From positions 5,721,501 through 5,785,500 of the forward strand of contig NZ_CP011390.1 in assembly GCF_001644645.1 (NCBI RefSeq): a stretch of 64,000 nt of DNA, read 5' to 3'. Position 1 is the first letter of the stretch; every line of letters starts with the position of its first letter. This document shows, piece after piece, positions 49,610 through 59,265 of this stretch. A model generated the notes under the pieces. It saw only the letters and a list, made by a program, of their open reading frames with translations, ran no database searches and was not told the DNA's origin. Both the position numbers and the translations under genes were made by a program. Source of the DNA: Flavisolibacter tropicus. GTDB taxonomy: Bacteria; Bacteroidota; Bacteroidia; Chitinophagales; Chitinophagaceae.

Positions 49610-52168
49610 ATGAACTGGTACAACACAGATGTAGATACTGTTTTTCAGCAGCTCTCTGCTTCTAGACAAGGGCTAACCACAGAGCAGGTAGACCATCGAC
49701 TGGCTGAATATGGCAAGAATGTGCTGGCTGAAAAAAAGAAAAAGCCTGCCTGGGTACTGTTCCTTTTGCAGTTCAAGGATTTTATGATCGTTATCTTGAT
49801 CGCAGCCGCTATCATTTCAGGTTTTCTTGGCGATACTACTGATACGATCGTTATCCTACTCATTGTATTTCTGAATGCCATTGTTGGTTTTGTACAAGAA
49901 TACCGTGCAGAAAAAGCAATGGAGGCATTAAAGAAAATGGCTACTCCACATGCTTCTGTTTTGCGTAACAAAACTGTTACGGTAGTCCCATCTGAAGAGT
50001 TAGTTCCTGGAGACCTGGTATTGTTGGAAGCGGGTAACTTAGTACCGGCTGACATCCGGTTGGTAGAAACACATTCCTTACGAATAGTGGAATCATCATT
50101 AACAGGTGAATCGGTGCCGGTTGATAAATCCCAAGACGCACTTACTGAGACCGACCTGCCTTTAGGTGATCGATTTAACATGGCCTATAAGGGTACCCAT
50201 ATTACCAATGGTAGAGCTACTGGAATTGTAACAGATACCGGGATGAAAACCGAACTGGGTAAAATAGCGGCCATGCTCCAGCAAGAAGAATCCGTAACTC
50301 CCTTACAGAACCGGTTAACCGATTTTGGTAAAAAGCTTACTTACCTGATTATCGGTATTTGTATTGTTTTGTTTTTTGTAGGTTATCTGCGTGGGCAGGA
50401 TCCCTTAACCATGTTACTCTTATCCATCTCCTTAGCGGTAGCTGCCATACCTGAAGCGTTGCCCGCACTTATCACCATTGCATTGGCGCAAGGAGCCAAA
50501 CGATTGGTGCGGAAAAATGTACTGATACGAAAGTTGCCTGCTGTCGAAACTCTAGGATCGGTAACCTACATCTGCTCCGATAAAACAGGAACACTCACGC
50601 AAAATAAAATGACAGTAGTGGAAGTGTTTCCCTTATCTACAAGCAGGCAATTGGGGGAGTCTGATTCATTCCTGAACAATGCTATGGTTTTAAATCAGGA
50701 TGTGAAGAGAGATAAAGAGGGGAACTGGATGGGCGACCCTACAGAAATAGCTATGGTAGCTTATGTTAATGATCAAAATGGCCAGTCGGTAGGCACTATT
50801 CAAGGTCAATATCCACGAGTGGGAGAGCTGCCTTTTGATTCTGACCGTAAGCGTATGACCACGATCCATGCATATGGTGATCAGTTTATAGCGATATCCA
50901 AAGGTGCCTTGGAATCAATCATTGCCATTATAAATGATCACAGTGATGAACAAATGTTGGTTGAAAAGGCAAGTGAAATGGCAAGTAATGGCATACGTGT
51001 ATTAGCTTTTTGTTATCGCCTGTTTGATAAGAAGCCGGCTGTTCTTTCTGTAGAAGATATAGAAAAGGAAATGACATTGGCGGGCTTGGTCGGAATGATT
51101 GATCCGCCACGCGAAGAAATACCTGCCTCCATTCGAGAATGTAAAACGGCCGGTATTCAGCCTGTAATGATCACGGGCGATCACAAAGAAACTGCAGCTG
51201 CCATTGCCCGTCAGATCGGTATATTGGATGAAGATGGTTTAGTAGTGACAGGTGCTGAACTGCAAAAACTTTCCAATGAAGATTTTCATAGAAGAGTAGA
51301 ACGGATAAGGGTATACGCACGCGTATCGCCACAACAGAAGTTGGATATTGTAAGAGCGCTACAAGATAAAAAGCATTTTGTGGCCATGACAGGTGATGGT
51401 GTTAATGACGCACCATCATTAAAGATGGCCAACATCGGTATAGCCATGGGTATTACGGGTACAGATGTTAGTAAGGAAGCCTCGCATATGATTTTGCTAG
51501 ACGACAATTTTGCTACTATCGTACGGGCCATTCGGGAAGGGCGGCGTATCTATGATAACATCCGCAAGTTTGTTAAGTATATCATGACCTGCAACAGTGC
51601 GGAGATCTGGACCATATTTATGGCGCCGCTAGTAGGCCTACCTATTCCACTTTTGCCCATTCATATTCTTTGGATCAATCTGGTAACAGATGGCTTGCCG
51701 GGATTAACGCTGTCTGCAGAAAAGGCTGAAGCGAATATCATGCGGCGCCCGCCGCGCCGCACTACTGAGAGTTTGTTTTCCGAGGGCATAAGCTACCATA
51801 TTGTTTGGGTAGGTATTTTAATGGCAGCTGTTACATTAGGTGTGCAAGCGTGGGCCTTGCATACCGGTAATGCTCATTGGCAAACAGAAGTATTTACAGT
51901 ATTATCGCTATCTCAGCTGGGGCATGTTATGGCTATTAGAAGTGATTATGAATATATCTATCGAAAAGGATTCTTAACTAATATGCCTTTATTAGGTGCC
52001 ATAGTGCTTACATTCCTGTTGCAAATGAGTATTATCTATTTGCCAATAGCCAATGAAATATTCAAAACGCAGCCATTAACATTTGAAGAACTCCTTTTTT
52101 GTTTAGGAGCGTCTTCTATTGTATTCTTTGCCGTAGAGATTGAAAAGTGGGTGAAGCGACATTTTTAA
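49610..52168 (+). CDS. Cation-transporting P-type ATPase (calcium type, P2)
   Basis: An 852-residue inner-membrane pump. The N-terminal cation ATPase domain (VDTVFQQLSASRQGLTTEQV) is followed by the actuator motif LTGESVPVD, the M4 motif IPEALP, the phosphorylation site CSDKTGTLTQNKMT (Asp about residue 324) and the hinge MTGDGVNDAPSL. A long C-terminal membrane region follows (LPLLPIHILWINLVTDGLPGL). The P2 type (SERCA/PMR1-like) usually exports Ca2+ or Mn2+. A 2-hydroxyacid dehydrogenase follows 31 bases downstream and is probably co-transcribed. Confidence 0.92.
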   Translation: MNWYNTDVDTVFQQLSASRQGLTTEQVDHRLAEYGKNVLAEKKKKPAWVLFLLQFKDFMIVILIAAAIISGFLGDTTDTIVILLIVFLNAIVGFVQEYRAEKAMEALKKMATPHASVLRNKTVTVVPSEELVPGDLVLLEAGNLVPADIRLVETHSLRIVESSLTGESVPVDKSQDALTETDLPLGDRFNMAYKGTHITNGRATGIVTDTGMKTELGKIAAMLQQEESVTPLQNRLTDFGKKLTYLIIGICIVLFFVGYLRGQDPLTMLLLSISLAVAAIPEALPALITIALAQGAKRLVRKNVLIRKLPAVETLGSVTYICSDKTGTLTQNKMTVVEVFPLSTSRQLGESDSFLNNAMVLNQDVKRDKEGNWMGDPTEIAMVAYVNDQNGQSVGTIQGQYPRVGELPFDSDRKRMTTIHAYGDQFIAISKGALESIIAIINDHSDEQMLVEKASEMASNGIRVLAFCYRLFDKKPAVLSVEDIEKEMTLAGLVGMIDPPREEIPASIRECKTAGIQPVMITGDHKETAAAIARQIGILDEDGLVVTGAELQKLSNEDFHRRVERIRVYARVSPQQKLDIVRALQDKKHFVAMTGDGVNDAPSLKMANIGIAMGITGTDVSKEASHMILLDDNFATIVRAIREGRRIYDNIRKFVKYIMTCNSAEIWTIFMAPLVGLPIPLLPIHILWINLVTDGLPGLTLSAEKAEANIMRRPPRRTTESLFSEGISYHIVWVGILMAAVTLGVQAWALHTGNAHWQTEVFTVLSLSQLGHVMAIRSDYEYIYRKGFLTNMPLLGAIVLTFLLQMSIIYLPIANEIFKTQPLTFEELLFCLGASSIVFFAVEIEKWVKRHF

Positions 52169-52199
52169 ATCAATAGTTTCTTACTTAAATAATTGAAAA

Positions 52200-53195
52200 A
52201 TGAAAGTAGCGGTCTTTAGCACCCATTTATTTGAAAAGACAATCCTGCAACAAGCTTCAAACGGTAAGCACGAGCTAGTGCTTATTCCTGCGCCACTTTC
52301 TGTAGCATCGGTTATGTTAGCGCAAGGTTGTGAGGCTGTAAGCATATTTGTAAATGACGATGCTTCAGAAGCCGTTTTACAAAAACTTAATGAGCTGGGT
52401 ATTCGATATATTGTATTGCGCTCTGCTGGTTATAATAACGTGGATATAGCAACTGCAGACAAGTTGGGTATAAAAGTAGCACGGGTGCCTGAGTATTCTC
52501 CTTATGCAGTAGCCGAGCATACTGTGGCATTAATGCTTGCACTAAATAGGAAATTGATCAAAGCGCATAACCGGGTTCATGATTCCAACTTTACCCTTGA
52601 TGGTCTTACAGGTTTTGATATGCACGGTAAAACTGCTGGTATTATTGGGCTAGGAAAGATTGGAAGGGTAGTAGCAAAAATCCTTACTGGATTTGGCTGC
52701 CATTTGCTGGCAACAGATCCATATCCCAATCCTAACCTTGAAAAGGAGTTGAATCTTTCCTTTGTTGACATTGATACACTTTGTCTGCGGTCAGATATCA
52801 TTACACTGCATACGCCGCTAACAGAAGAAACAAAGTATATCATCAATAAGAAAAGGATCGATCAAATGAAGAAAGGTGTCATGCTGATCAATACCAGCAG
52901 GGGTGCCTTGATCAACACCCGCGATGTAATTGAGGGTTTGAAGTCTTGTAAGATTGGCTACTTAGGACTGGATGTGTACGAAGAGGAAAAAGGATTATTC
53001 TTTGAGGACCACTCAACTGAAATTCTGCAAGATGATGTAATTGCCCGTTTGATGACATTCCCAAATGTATTAATCACCAGCCATCAGGCCTTTTTAACTG
53101 ATACAGCACTTCAAAACATTGCCGATACTACGATTGATAATCTAAGCGTATTTGCAGCGGGAAAGTCTTCGCCCAATGAAGTAAAGATCCACTGA
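52200..53195 (+). CDS. D-isomer 2-hydroxyacid dehydrogenase (D-lactate dehydrogenase-like)
   Basis: A 331-residue NAD-dependent dehydrogenase. The Rossmann motif GIIGLGKIGRVVAK is near residue 146. Catalytic Arg is in INTSRGALINT, Glu in GLDVYEEE and His in ITSHQAFLT. The closest well-known relatives are LdhA-type D-lactate dehydrogenases converting pyruvate to D-lactate. It follows the P-type ATPase gene closely; a functional link is not evident. Confidence 0.9.
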   Translation: MKVAVFSTHLFEKTILQQASNGKHELVLIPAPLSVASVMLAQGCEAVSIFVNDDASEAVLQKLNELGIRYIVLRSAGYNNVDIATADKLGIKVARVPEYSPYAVAEHTVALMLALNRKLIKAHNRVHDSNFTLDGLTGFDMHGKTAGIIGLGKIGRVVAKILTGFGCHLLATDPYPNPNLEKELNLSFVDIDTLCLRSDIITLHTPLTEETKYIINKKRIDQMKKGVMLINTSRGALINTRDVIEGLKSCKIGYLGLDVYEEEKGLFFEDHSTEILQDDVIARLMTFPNVLITSHQAFLTDTALQNIADTTIDNLSVFAAGKSSPNEVKIH

Positions 53196-53303
53196 TCTTA
53201 AGTCGCCACCATTTATAAAGTGTAACAGAAACGGACAGAAAACTGTTCGGAAACGAACATCTTCGTATGCTGGTCGTTCCTTAAGTTGTTGAAAGTCAAT
53301 GAA

Positions 53304-53330
53304 TTGCTTTCTGGCATATAGTTAGGTTTG
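53304..53330 (+). promoter_or_regulatory. Possible Bacteroidota promoter for the FtsX permease gene
   Basis: TAGGTTTG at 53323-53330 fits the -7 consensus TAnnTTTG. TTG at 53304-53306 lies 16 bases before it, slightly short of the usual spacing. It lies about 45 bases before the ATG at 53375. Confidence 0.3.
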
Positions 53331-53374
53331 TAAAGTACGATATTTTACGTACCGTGTACTTAATTACCGCTTGT

Positions 53375-55822
53375 ATGATCAAAACCTACATAAGGCTGGC
53401 CATGAGAGGACTGATGAAGAACCGGATTTTTTCCTTCATCAACATTTTTGGGTTAGCTATCGGCTTAACCTGTTGTTTACTAATAACACTTTATATCTAC
53501 CACGAGTTAAGTTATGACACCCATCAGAAGCAACGTAATCGTCTTTACCAAGTAGGAACGTTGGCCGTAATAGATGGAAAAGCAGAACGGTATGGTACCA
53601 CGCCGGCTCCTTTGGCAAAAGCTATGCAGCAGGAGTACCCTGAGGTAGAAAAAGTAGCTCGATTAATGCCAGCCTTAGAGGATGATAAAACACTCTTTCA
53701 ATATACAGAAGGCGGCACAATTAAATCTTTTTATGAGGATAAAGGCTACTTAGCTGATTCTAGTTTTTTTGAACTGTTTACTTACCAATTTAAAGAGGGT
53801 AATCCGACTATTGCGTTAAAGGATCCAAATTCAATAGTTATTTCTGATGATATCGCTTATAAGCTCTTTGGCAATACGCTTGCGTTAAATAAGATCATTC
53901 ATATCAATAGTGCTACAAATGGTTCCTATGATTTTAAAGTAACTGGTGTGTTTGTGCCTGCTACAACGCCTTCACATATTGATGCCCGCTTTTTCATGTC
54001 TATGGAAGGAGGCGATGTGGCGCCGTGGGTTAGTTCTCTTAACGATATGGTAAACAACAACTTGTTCTACACTTATCTATTGCTGAAGCCGGGTACTGAT
54101 GCCAATAAACTGCAAAGTAAGTTCGATGCATTTATCAATAAATATGCGCGAGCAGATTTAAAAGCATCCGGCCGCGACCGCAAGCAATACCTAACGGCTG
54201 TGCAAGACATTCATTTATTTGCCAATGATAAGCGTAATGTATCCGAAAGTGGTAACCTTACTTCTTTATACATATTGGCTTCAATTGCTCTTGTAACGTT
54301 GTTGATTGCCTGCGTCAACTTTATGAATCTATCCACTGCCCGTTCATCCAAAAGAGCCGTCGAAATCGGCGTGCGTAAAGTATTAGGAGCCGAAAAGACG
54401 GTATTGATAAAACAGTTTTTGTGGGAAGCTATTTTGTTGGCAGTGATCTCTTTTATTTTTTCTCTCGCCTTAACAGGAGCGTTATTGCCCTTATTTGAAA
54501 GAGTATCAGGTAAACAATTTGCCTTTTCTTCTTCTCAATACAGCTTGTTGGTGTTAGGTTTCTTAGTCGTTACTATTTTAACTGGTTTTATTGCAGGTGT
54601 ATATCCGGCTTTTTACTTGTCAGCTTTTAAGCCTGTGAAAGTATTAAAGGGTAAGCTTTCCAACTCCCTGGCAGCTATTTCTTTGCGGAAAGCGCTTGTT
54701 GTATTTCAATTTGTTATTTCTGTTGCCCTGATCGTTGCATCTGTAACCATATCTAACCAAATGCATTACCTGCGTAATAAGGACCTGGGATTTGAAAAAG
54801 ACCAACAGGTGGTAATTCCTTTACGCACTACAACTGCTAAAAGCGCTTATGCAGCGTTAAAAAATGAGGTTGTAGCTAGCCCTGCTATAGCAGGTGCAGG
54901 CGCTTCATTATATTATCCGGGTATTGCTAATGTAATGGACTGGTTGTTGTATAAACAAGGCACGCCACCAGATCAAACAAAAGATATCTATATCAATTAT
55001 GTGGATGATAGTTACCTGCACAACTTGGCTATAAAACCAGTGGCTGGTCGCTTGTTCTCTAAAGACTTTCCGGCCGACACCAGCAACCGTATGATCATTA
55101 ATGAGCAAGCCGTAAAATTGTTTGGCTTTGCATCAGCAGAAGATGCTATTGGTAAAAGCCTGGTGATGATGTGGAACGGTACTGAGAGCCTGTTTCCGAT
55201 TGTTGGTGTAGTAAAAGACTTTCACTTCAAAGAACTGCGTTCTGAGATTCAAGCCTATGGTTTTTTATTAAGCCGAAGTCAAAACTACAACTACCTGATA
55301 GCGCATGCTAAGGGCGGTACTATCAAACCGGCTCTAGCAGCCATATCAAGTGCCTGGAAAAAGGTCAATCCTAACGAGCCATTTGAATACAGCTTTATGG
55401 ATGATGACTTTCAAAAGAACTACTTTGCTGAAGAGCGCCTAGCGGCTATTATTCGCTACTTTACTATTGTTGCCATCTTTATTTCCTGCCTGGGTTTGTT
55501 TGGTTTGACAACCTTTAGCGTAGAACAACGCACAAAAGAAATTGGTATCCGTAAAGTATTAGGTGCTAGTATACCTGGCTTAGTTACACTGTTATCTAAA
55601 GACTTCCTGAAGTTGGTGGTGCTATCTTTCTTTATCGCATCGCCCATTGCCTGGTATTTCATGAATAGCTGGCTGCAAAACTTTGCCTACAAAACACCAT
55701 TTACTATTTGGATGGTGGTTGTAAGTTGGGGTATTGCCTTGTTGATAGCTTTTCTTACCATTAGTATACAAGCTATAAAAGCAGCGTTGACCAATCCTGT
55801 CAAAAATCTACGTACCGAATAA
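53375..55822 (+). CDS. FtsX/MacB-type ABC transporter permease
   Basis: An 815-residue inner-membrane permease. An N-terminal transmembrane helix (IFSFINIFGLAIGLTCCLLITLYIY) leads into a large periplasmic MacB_PCD domain. An FtsX core with three helices follows (LYILASIALVTLLIACVNFMNLSTARS onward), then a second periplasmic domain and a second FtsX core (FTIVAIFISCLGLFGLTTFSVEQRTKEIGIRKVLGA). This double arrangement is typical of Bacteroidota. The ATG at 53375 (MIKTYIRLAMRG) is preferred to 53354. No ATPase partner gene is adjacent, so it must use one encoded elsewhere. Confidence 0.9.
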   Translation: MIKTYIRLAMRGLMKNRIFSFINIFGLAIGLTCCLLITLYIYHELSYDTHQKQRNRLYQVGTLAVIDGKAERYGTTPAPLAKAMQQEYPEVEKVARLMPALEDDKTLFQYTEGGTIKSFYEDKGYLADSSFFELFTYQFKEGNPTIALKDPNSIVISDDIAYKLFGNTLALNKIIHINSATNGSYDFKVTGVFVPATTPSHIDARFFMSMEGGDVAPWVSSLNDMVNNNLFYTYLLLKPGTDANKLQSKFDAFINKYARADLKASGRDRKQYLTAVQDIHLFANDKRNVSESGNLTSLYILASIALVTLLIACVNFMNLSTARSSKRAVEIGVRKVLGAEKTVLIKQFLWEAILLAVISFIFSLALTGALLPLFERVSGKQFAFSSSQYSLLVLGFLVVTILTGFIAGVYPAFYLSAFKPVKVLKGKLSNSLAAISLRKALVVFQFVISVALIVASVTISNQMHYLRNKDLGFEKDQQVVIPLRTTTAKSAYAALKNEVVASPAIAGAGASLYYPGIANVMDWLLYKQGTPPDQTKDIYINYVDDSYLHNLAIKPVAGRLFSKDFPADTSNRMIINEQAVKLFGFASAEDAIGKSLVMMWNGTESLFPIVGVVKDFHFKELRSEIQAYGFLLSRSQNYNYLIAHAKGGTIKPALAAISSAWKKVNPNEPFEYSFMDDDFQKNYFAEERLAAIIRYFTIVAIFISCLGLFGLTTFSVEQRTKEIGIRKVLGASIPGLVTLLSKDFLKLVVLSFFIASPIAWYFMNSWLQNFAYKTPFTIWMVVVSWGIALLIAFLTISIQAIKAALTNPVKNLRTE

Positions 55823-55902
55823 CCACACCAATGCCACTGTCAGGCTACTATGATCGTACCCTGACCTCTCAAAATATGTAAACGAATAAACCTAAACCAA
55901 AG

Positions 55903-58326
55903 ATGAGAAAGAAGTGTCTGTTAATTTTTACCCTCATAACCATTTTCTTTACCCATATAGCCTCTGCGCAAAACGGTTCATTAATTGGTAAGCTAATAGA
56001 TGAAAAAGGCGTAGCTATTGGTTATGCCAATATTGCACTTTTAAAAGCAACCGATACTACATTCGTTACCGGAGTGCTGAGTAGCAAAGAAGGGTCCTTT
56101 GTGTTAAAAACACCAGCTGCAGGTTCCTATATACTTCGTTTTAGTGCTATTGGTTTTTCTGAAACTAAAACCGCTGCATTTGATGTAGCAGCTGATTTCA
56201 ATAAAGACTTTGGTACTGTTATATTAAAGCAAGAAACAAAAACCTTGCAGGAGGTAAGTGTAACAGCATTACGCCCTACTATCACTCAATTAGCTGATCG
56301 TATGGTGGTGAACGTAGAAGGTACCGCTATGGCTGCTAGCAGTAATGCATTTACTGCATTGTCTAAGTCGCCGGGTGTATTTATAGATCAGGATGGTAAT
56401 ATACAACTCAACGGTCGCGCTGGTGTAACGGTAATGCTTAATGGCAAGCTGACCTACCTTTCTGCCCGGGACCTGCGGACAATGCTGGAAGGCATGTCGG
56501 CTGAAAACATCAAGAATATTGAGATCATTACCAATCCCTCAGCTAAATACGATGCAGAAGGCTCGTCAGGTATTCTAAATATCAATCTGAAAAAGTACGA
56601 TCGTAGTGGCATGAACGGTAGTTTGTATTCTGGCTACACTTATAATGGCAAACAACATGGCTATACTGCTGGAGGTAATATCAACTATAATAACGGCGCA
56701 TGGAATACATTTTTGAACTTGGACTTTGCTCACCGGGTAGGTGGTCGTGAAGCTACCTTTACCCGCGTATTCTACGGTACCAACCAAACTACCTACTTTG
56801 ATCAGATTGCCACTGGCAATTTTATGGCCGAAGGTCCTCCAACTATCCGATTAGGAGTAGATTATAATCTGAATTCAAACCATAGTATTGGTGTTATGGG
56901 GTATTTTAATACAAACACCCTGGAGGCAGACTTCTTAACTAATACATTTATTGGAAACACTCCTAAGCAACCTTTTCAGTATATTGATGCTGATAACTAT
57001 ACGCACAATACATATACGAACGGCACTGCTAACTTGCATTATCAAGGCAAACTGGATACTTTTGGCACAACCCTTTCTTCCGACCTGGACTTTGTAAAGA
57101 TCACAAATAGAGGATACTCCAATTACTATAACTACTTTACTGATCTAAATAACAATCAGAATACCACAGACTTTTTGTACACCAACTTACCCAATGGCTT
57201 TGATATTTATTCTGGTAAGATTGATTTTGTTCACCCCATTACCAAGTCCCATAAAATGGAAGCAGGTGTAAAAGCAAGCCATGTGGTATCGGACAACGAC
57301 TCCCGCTTTTATTTCAATAACAACGGGCTTGTATTAGATCCATTACGTACTAACCATTTCAACTATAAAGAAAATATCTATGCAGCTTATGTGAACTATA
57401 ATGGCACACTGAGTAAACGTTTTACACTGCAGGCAGGGCTTCGGGCTGAACAAACAAAGTCAACCGGCATTTCATATACCACTGGCCGTGTAGATGAGCG
57501 TGACTACCTGGATTTCTTTCCCAGTCTTTTCTTACAACAAAAGGTAAATGATAACTATGGTATCAATTACAGTTATAGCCGCCGACTCTCGCGTCCCAAT
57601 TACGGAAATCTAAATCCTTTTAAAGCGTATCGTGATCCGTATACCTGGTATGAAGGGAATCCTTACTTACGTCCACAATACACTAACGTATTTAGTCTTG
57701 CTCAAACGTTTAAAAAGGTATACAGCCTTACACTCAGTTACCAACGCACTAAAGATGTAATGGCTGAAATTCCCATACTGGACGTGGATAACTCTACTAC
57801 CATTTACACCACTGGAAATGTGAATGATGGGCATAGTGCCAGCCTTTCAGGTGTTGGTCCTCTTAAGATCTCGAAGAAGTGGGATTCACAAAACACCATT
57901 CTGTTAGCCTACAATAAATTCAGCATGCAATCCAACAATGGACAATTGGAAAATGATCAATTGTTTTATATGTTTCAATCCAATCACACGATTCAATTGC
58001 CAAAAGATATCCGCATGGAACTGAATTTACTATACAGGGGACCTGCTGCTTCTGGTCTTTATCATATGGCTGCCATGCATCGGGTAGATATTGCTTTCAA
58101 GAAAAGCTTCTTAAATAAAAAGATAGACCTCAGCATTAACGCCAACGATCTGTTCAAAGGCTTCCGATTCTATTGGACAACGGATATCAATGGTAATATC
58201 AACGAGTTTGATCAATATTTCCGCTTCCGCAGTATTGGTGCTACCATTCGCTATAATTTTAGTAAGGGTAAAAAGATCAATGTAAAACAGCGCAATTCTA
58301 GTGTCGATGAGGTAAATCGTACATAA
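55903..58326 (+). CDS. Outer-membrane beta-barrel receptor with carboxypeptidase-like N-terminal domain
   Basis: An 807-residue TonB-receptor-like protein. The signal peptide (ends HIASA-Q) precedes a carboxypeptidase-regulatory-like domain (GSLIGKLIDEKGVAIGYANIALLKATD) and a plug region (SKSPGVFIDQDGNIQLNGRAGVTVMLNGK ... EIITNPSAKYDAEGSSGILNI). A long outer-membrane barrel follows, of the OMP_b-brl_3 type. The ligand is unknown. It shares its layout with the receptor at 61812 and lies between the FtsX permease and a pentapeptide-repeat gene. Confidence 0.88.
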   Translation: MRKKCLLIFTLITIFFTHIASAQNGSLIGKLIDEKGVAIGYANIALLKATDTTFVTGVLSSKEGSFVLKTPAAGSYILRFSAIGFSETKTAAFDVAADFNKDFGTVILKQETKTLQEVSVTALRPTITQLADRMVVNVEGTAMAASSNAFTALSKSPGVFIDQDGNIQLNGRAGVTVMLNGKLTYLSARDLRTMLEGMSAENIKNIEIITNPSAKYDAEGSSGILNINLKKYDRSGMNGSLYSGYTYNGKQHGYTAGGNINYNNGAWNTFLNLDFAHRVGGREATFTRVFYGTNQTTYFDQIATGNFMAEGPPTIRLGVDYNLNSNHSIGVMGYFNTNTLEADFLTNTFIGNTPKQPFQYIDADNYTHNTYTNGTANLHYQGKLDTFGTTLSSDLDFVKITNRGYSNYYNYFTDLNNNQNTTDFLYTNLPNGFDIYSGKIDFVHPITKSHKMEAGVKASHVVSDNDSRFYFNNNGLVLDPLRTNHFNYKENIYAAYVNYNGTLSKRFTLQAGLRAEQTKSTGISYTTGRVDERDYLDFFPSLFLQQKVNDNYGINYSYSRRLSRPNYGNLNPFKAYRDPYTWYEGNPYLRPQYTNVFSLAQTFKKVYSLTLSYQRTKDVMAEIPILDVDNSTTIYTTGNVNDGHSASLSGVGPLKISKKWDSQNTILLAYNKFSMQSNNGQLENDQLFYMFQSNHTIQLPKDIRMELNLLYRGPAASGLYHMAAMHRVDIAFKKSFLNKKIDLSINANDLFKGFRFYWTTDINGNINEFDQYFRFRSIGATIRYNFSKGKKINVKQRNSSVDEVNRT

Positions 58327-58396
58327 ACAACCGTTCATATAATCTTTCAAGCAGACATTCATTATTCTTTTTAAATTGTTTAAAACACAACCAAAC

Positions 58397-59191
58397 ATGA
58401 AACAACGTTTCTTATTGGCAGCAGGATTTTTATTACTAAATGGCTTTGCTTTTGCACAAACCCAGGTAAAAGCAGAAGATGTAGTGGCAAAGATCAACAG
58501 GGGAGAGGCCGTTAGTTATCAGAACGCTCGCATTTCCGGAGACCTGGATCTAACACACCTGGCAAAGCAAACCATTGAATTTCAAGACAAGGCTAGAAAG
58601 TCAGACACCATATTCGTAAATACGGTTAATGTGCCAGTTCGTTTTACCAATTGTACTTTCAGTGGCAAGGTCATTGGTTATTTTAATCCCGACAATGGCA
58701 AAGAACAGGAAAACTATAAAGTCTCAAAAATTTATAACACCAACTTTGACAAGGATGTAACATTTACTAATTGCACTTTTGAAAAGGAAACCAATTTTAA
58801 GTATAGCGAGTTTAAAGGAAAGACCAGTTTCTCTGGCAGCCAATTTAAGGATATGGCCTTCTTTAAGTATACAGAGTTTACTACTGCTCCTGACTTCAGT
58901 AAGGCAAAATTTGATGATCTGTCGTTCAAATATGTAAAGTTTCCATCTGGAGTAAGCTTTGCTGGCGCCCGGTTCACTGGAGATACTGACTTTAAATATG
59001 CAGAGTTTGCAAAAGGTGCTGATTTTCAAAAGGCCCAATTTGATAGTTATGCCAACTTCAAATATGCTAAACTAAATAACCCCTATCTAAAAGGAGCTAT
59101 GTTTAACCGTTCTGGCGATTTCAAATACACCACGGTGAATAACAAGAATGTAGTCTTAACCACACTTGCCGACAATAGCCGATTACAATAG
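58397..59191 (+). CDS. Exported pentapeptide-repeat-like protein
   Basis: A 264-residue protein from the ATG at 58397 (an in-frame TTG at 58376 is ignored). The signal peptide is FLLAAGFLLLNGFAFAQ. The mature part is built of F-K-Y-x-x-F style repeats roughly every 20-25 residues (FKYSEFKG, FKYTEFTT, FKYVKFPS, FKYAEFAK). This resembles a right-handed quadrilateral pentapeptide helix with phenylalanine in the core. Probably periplasmic or surface located; function unknown. It follows the beta-barrel receptor gene by 70 bases and may be co-transcribed. Confidence 0.75.
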   Translation: MKQRFLLAAGFLLLNGFAFAQTQVKAEDVVAKINRGEAVSYQNARISGDLDLTHLAKQTIEFQDKARKSDTIFVNTVNVPVRFTNCTFSGKVIGYFNPDNGKEQENYKVSKIYNTNFDKDVTFTNCTFEKETNFKYSEFKGKTSFSGSQFKDMAFFKYTEFTTAPDFSKAKFDDLSFKYVKFPSGVSFAGARFTGDTDFKYAEFAKGADFQKAQFDSYANFKYAKLNNPYLKGAMFNRSGDFKYTTVNNKNVVLTTLADNSRLQ

Positions 59192-59194
59192 TAG

Positions 59195-59226
59195 TTTACA
59201 AGTTGACAAGTTTATAAGTTCACAAG
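59195..59226. repeat. Period-8 repeat tract
   Basis: Four octads TTTACAAG, TTGACAAG and variants directly after the pentapeptide-repeat gene; the last unit forms one arm of the adjacent hairpin. Confidence 0.75.
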
Positions 59227-59249
59227 TTTGTAATAGAAACTTGTGAACT
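59217..59249. terminator. Hairpin between convergent genes (repeat-derived terminator)
   Basis: A perfect 13-bp stem AGTTCACAAGTTT with its complement at 59237-59249 and a 7-base loop, followed on the plus strand by CTTTT. One arm comes from the period-8 tract, suggesting these repeats can be used as terminators. Confidence 0.65.
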
Positions 59250-59265
59250 CTTTTGAACGTTGAGT

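Noticed and set aside
58724..59038. A 104-codon antisense frame within the pentapeptide-repeat gene
   Set aside because: It mirrors the repeat structure of the opposite strand and has no independent start signal or family match.
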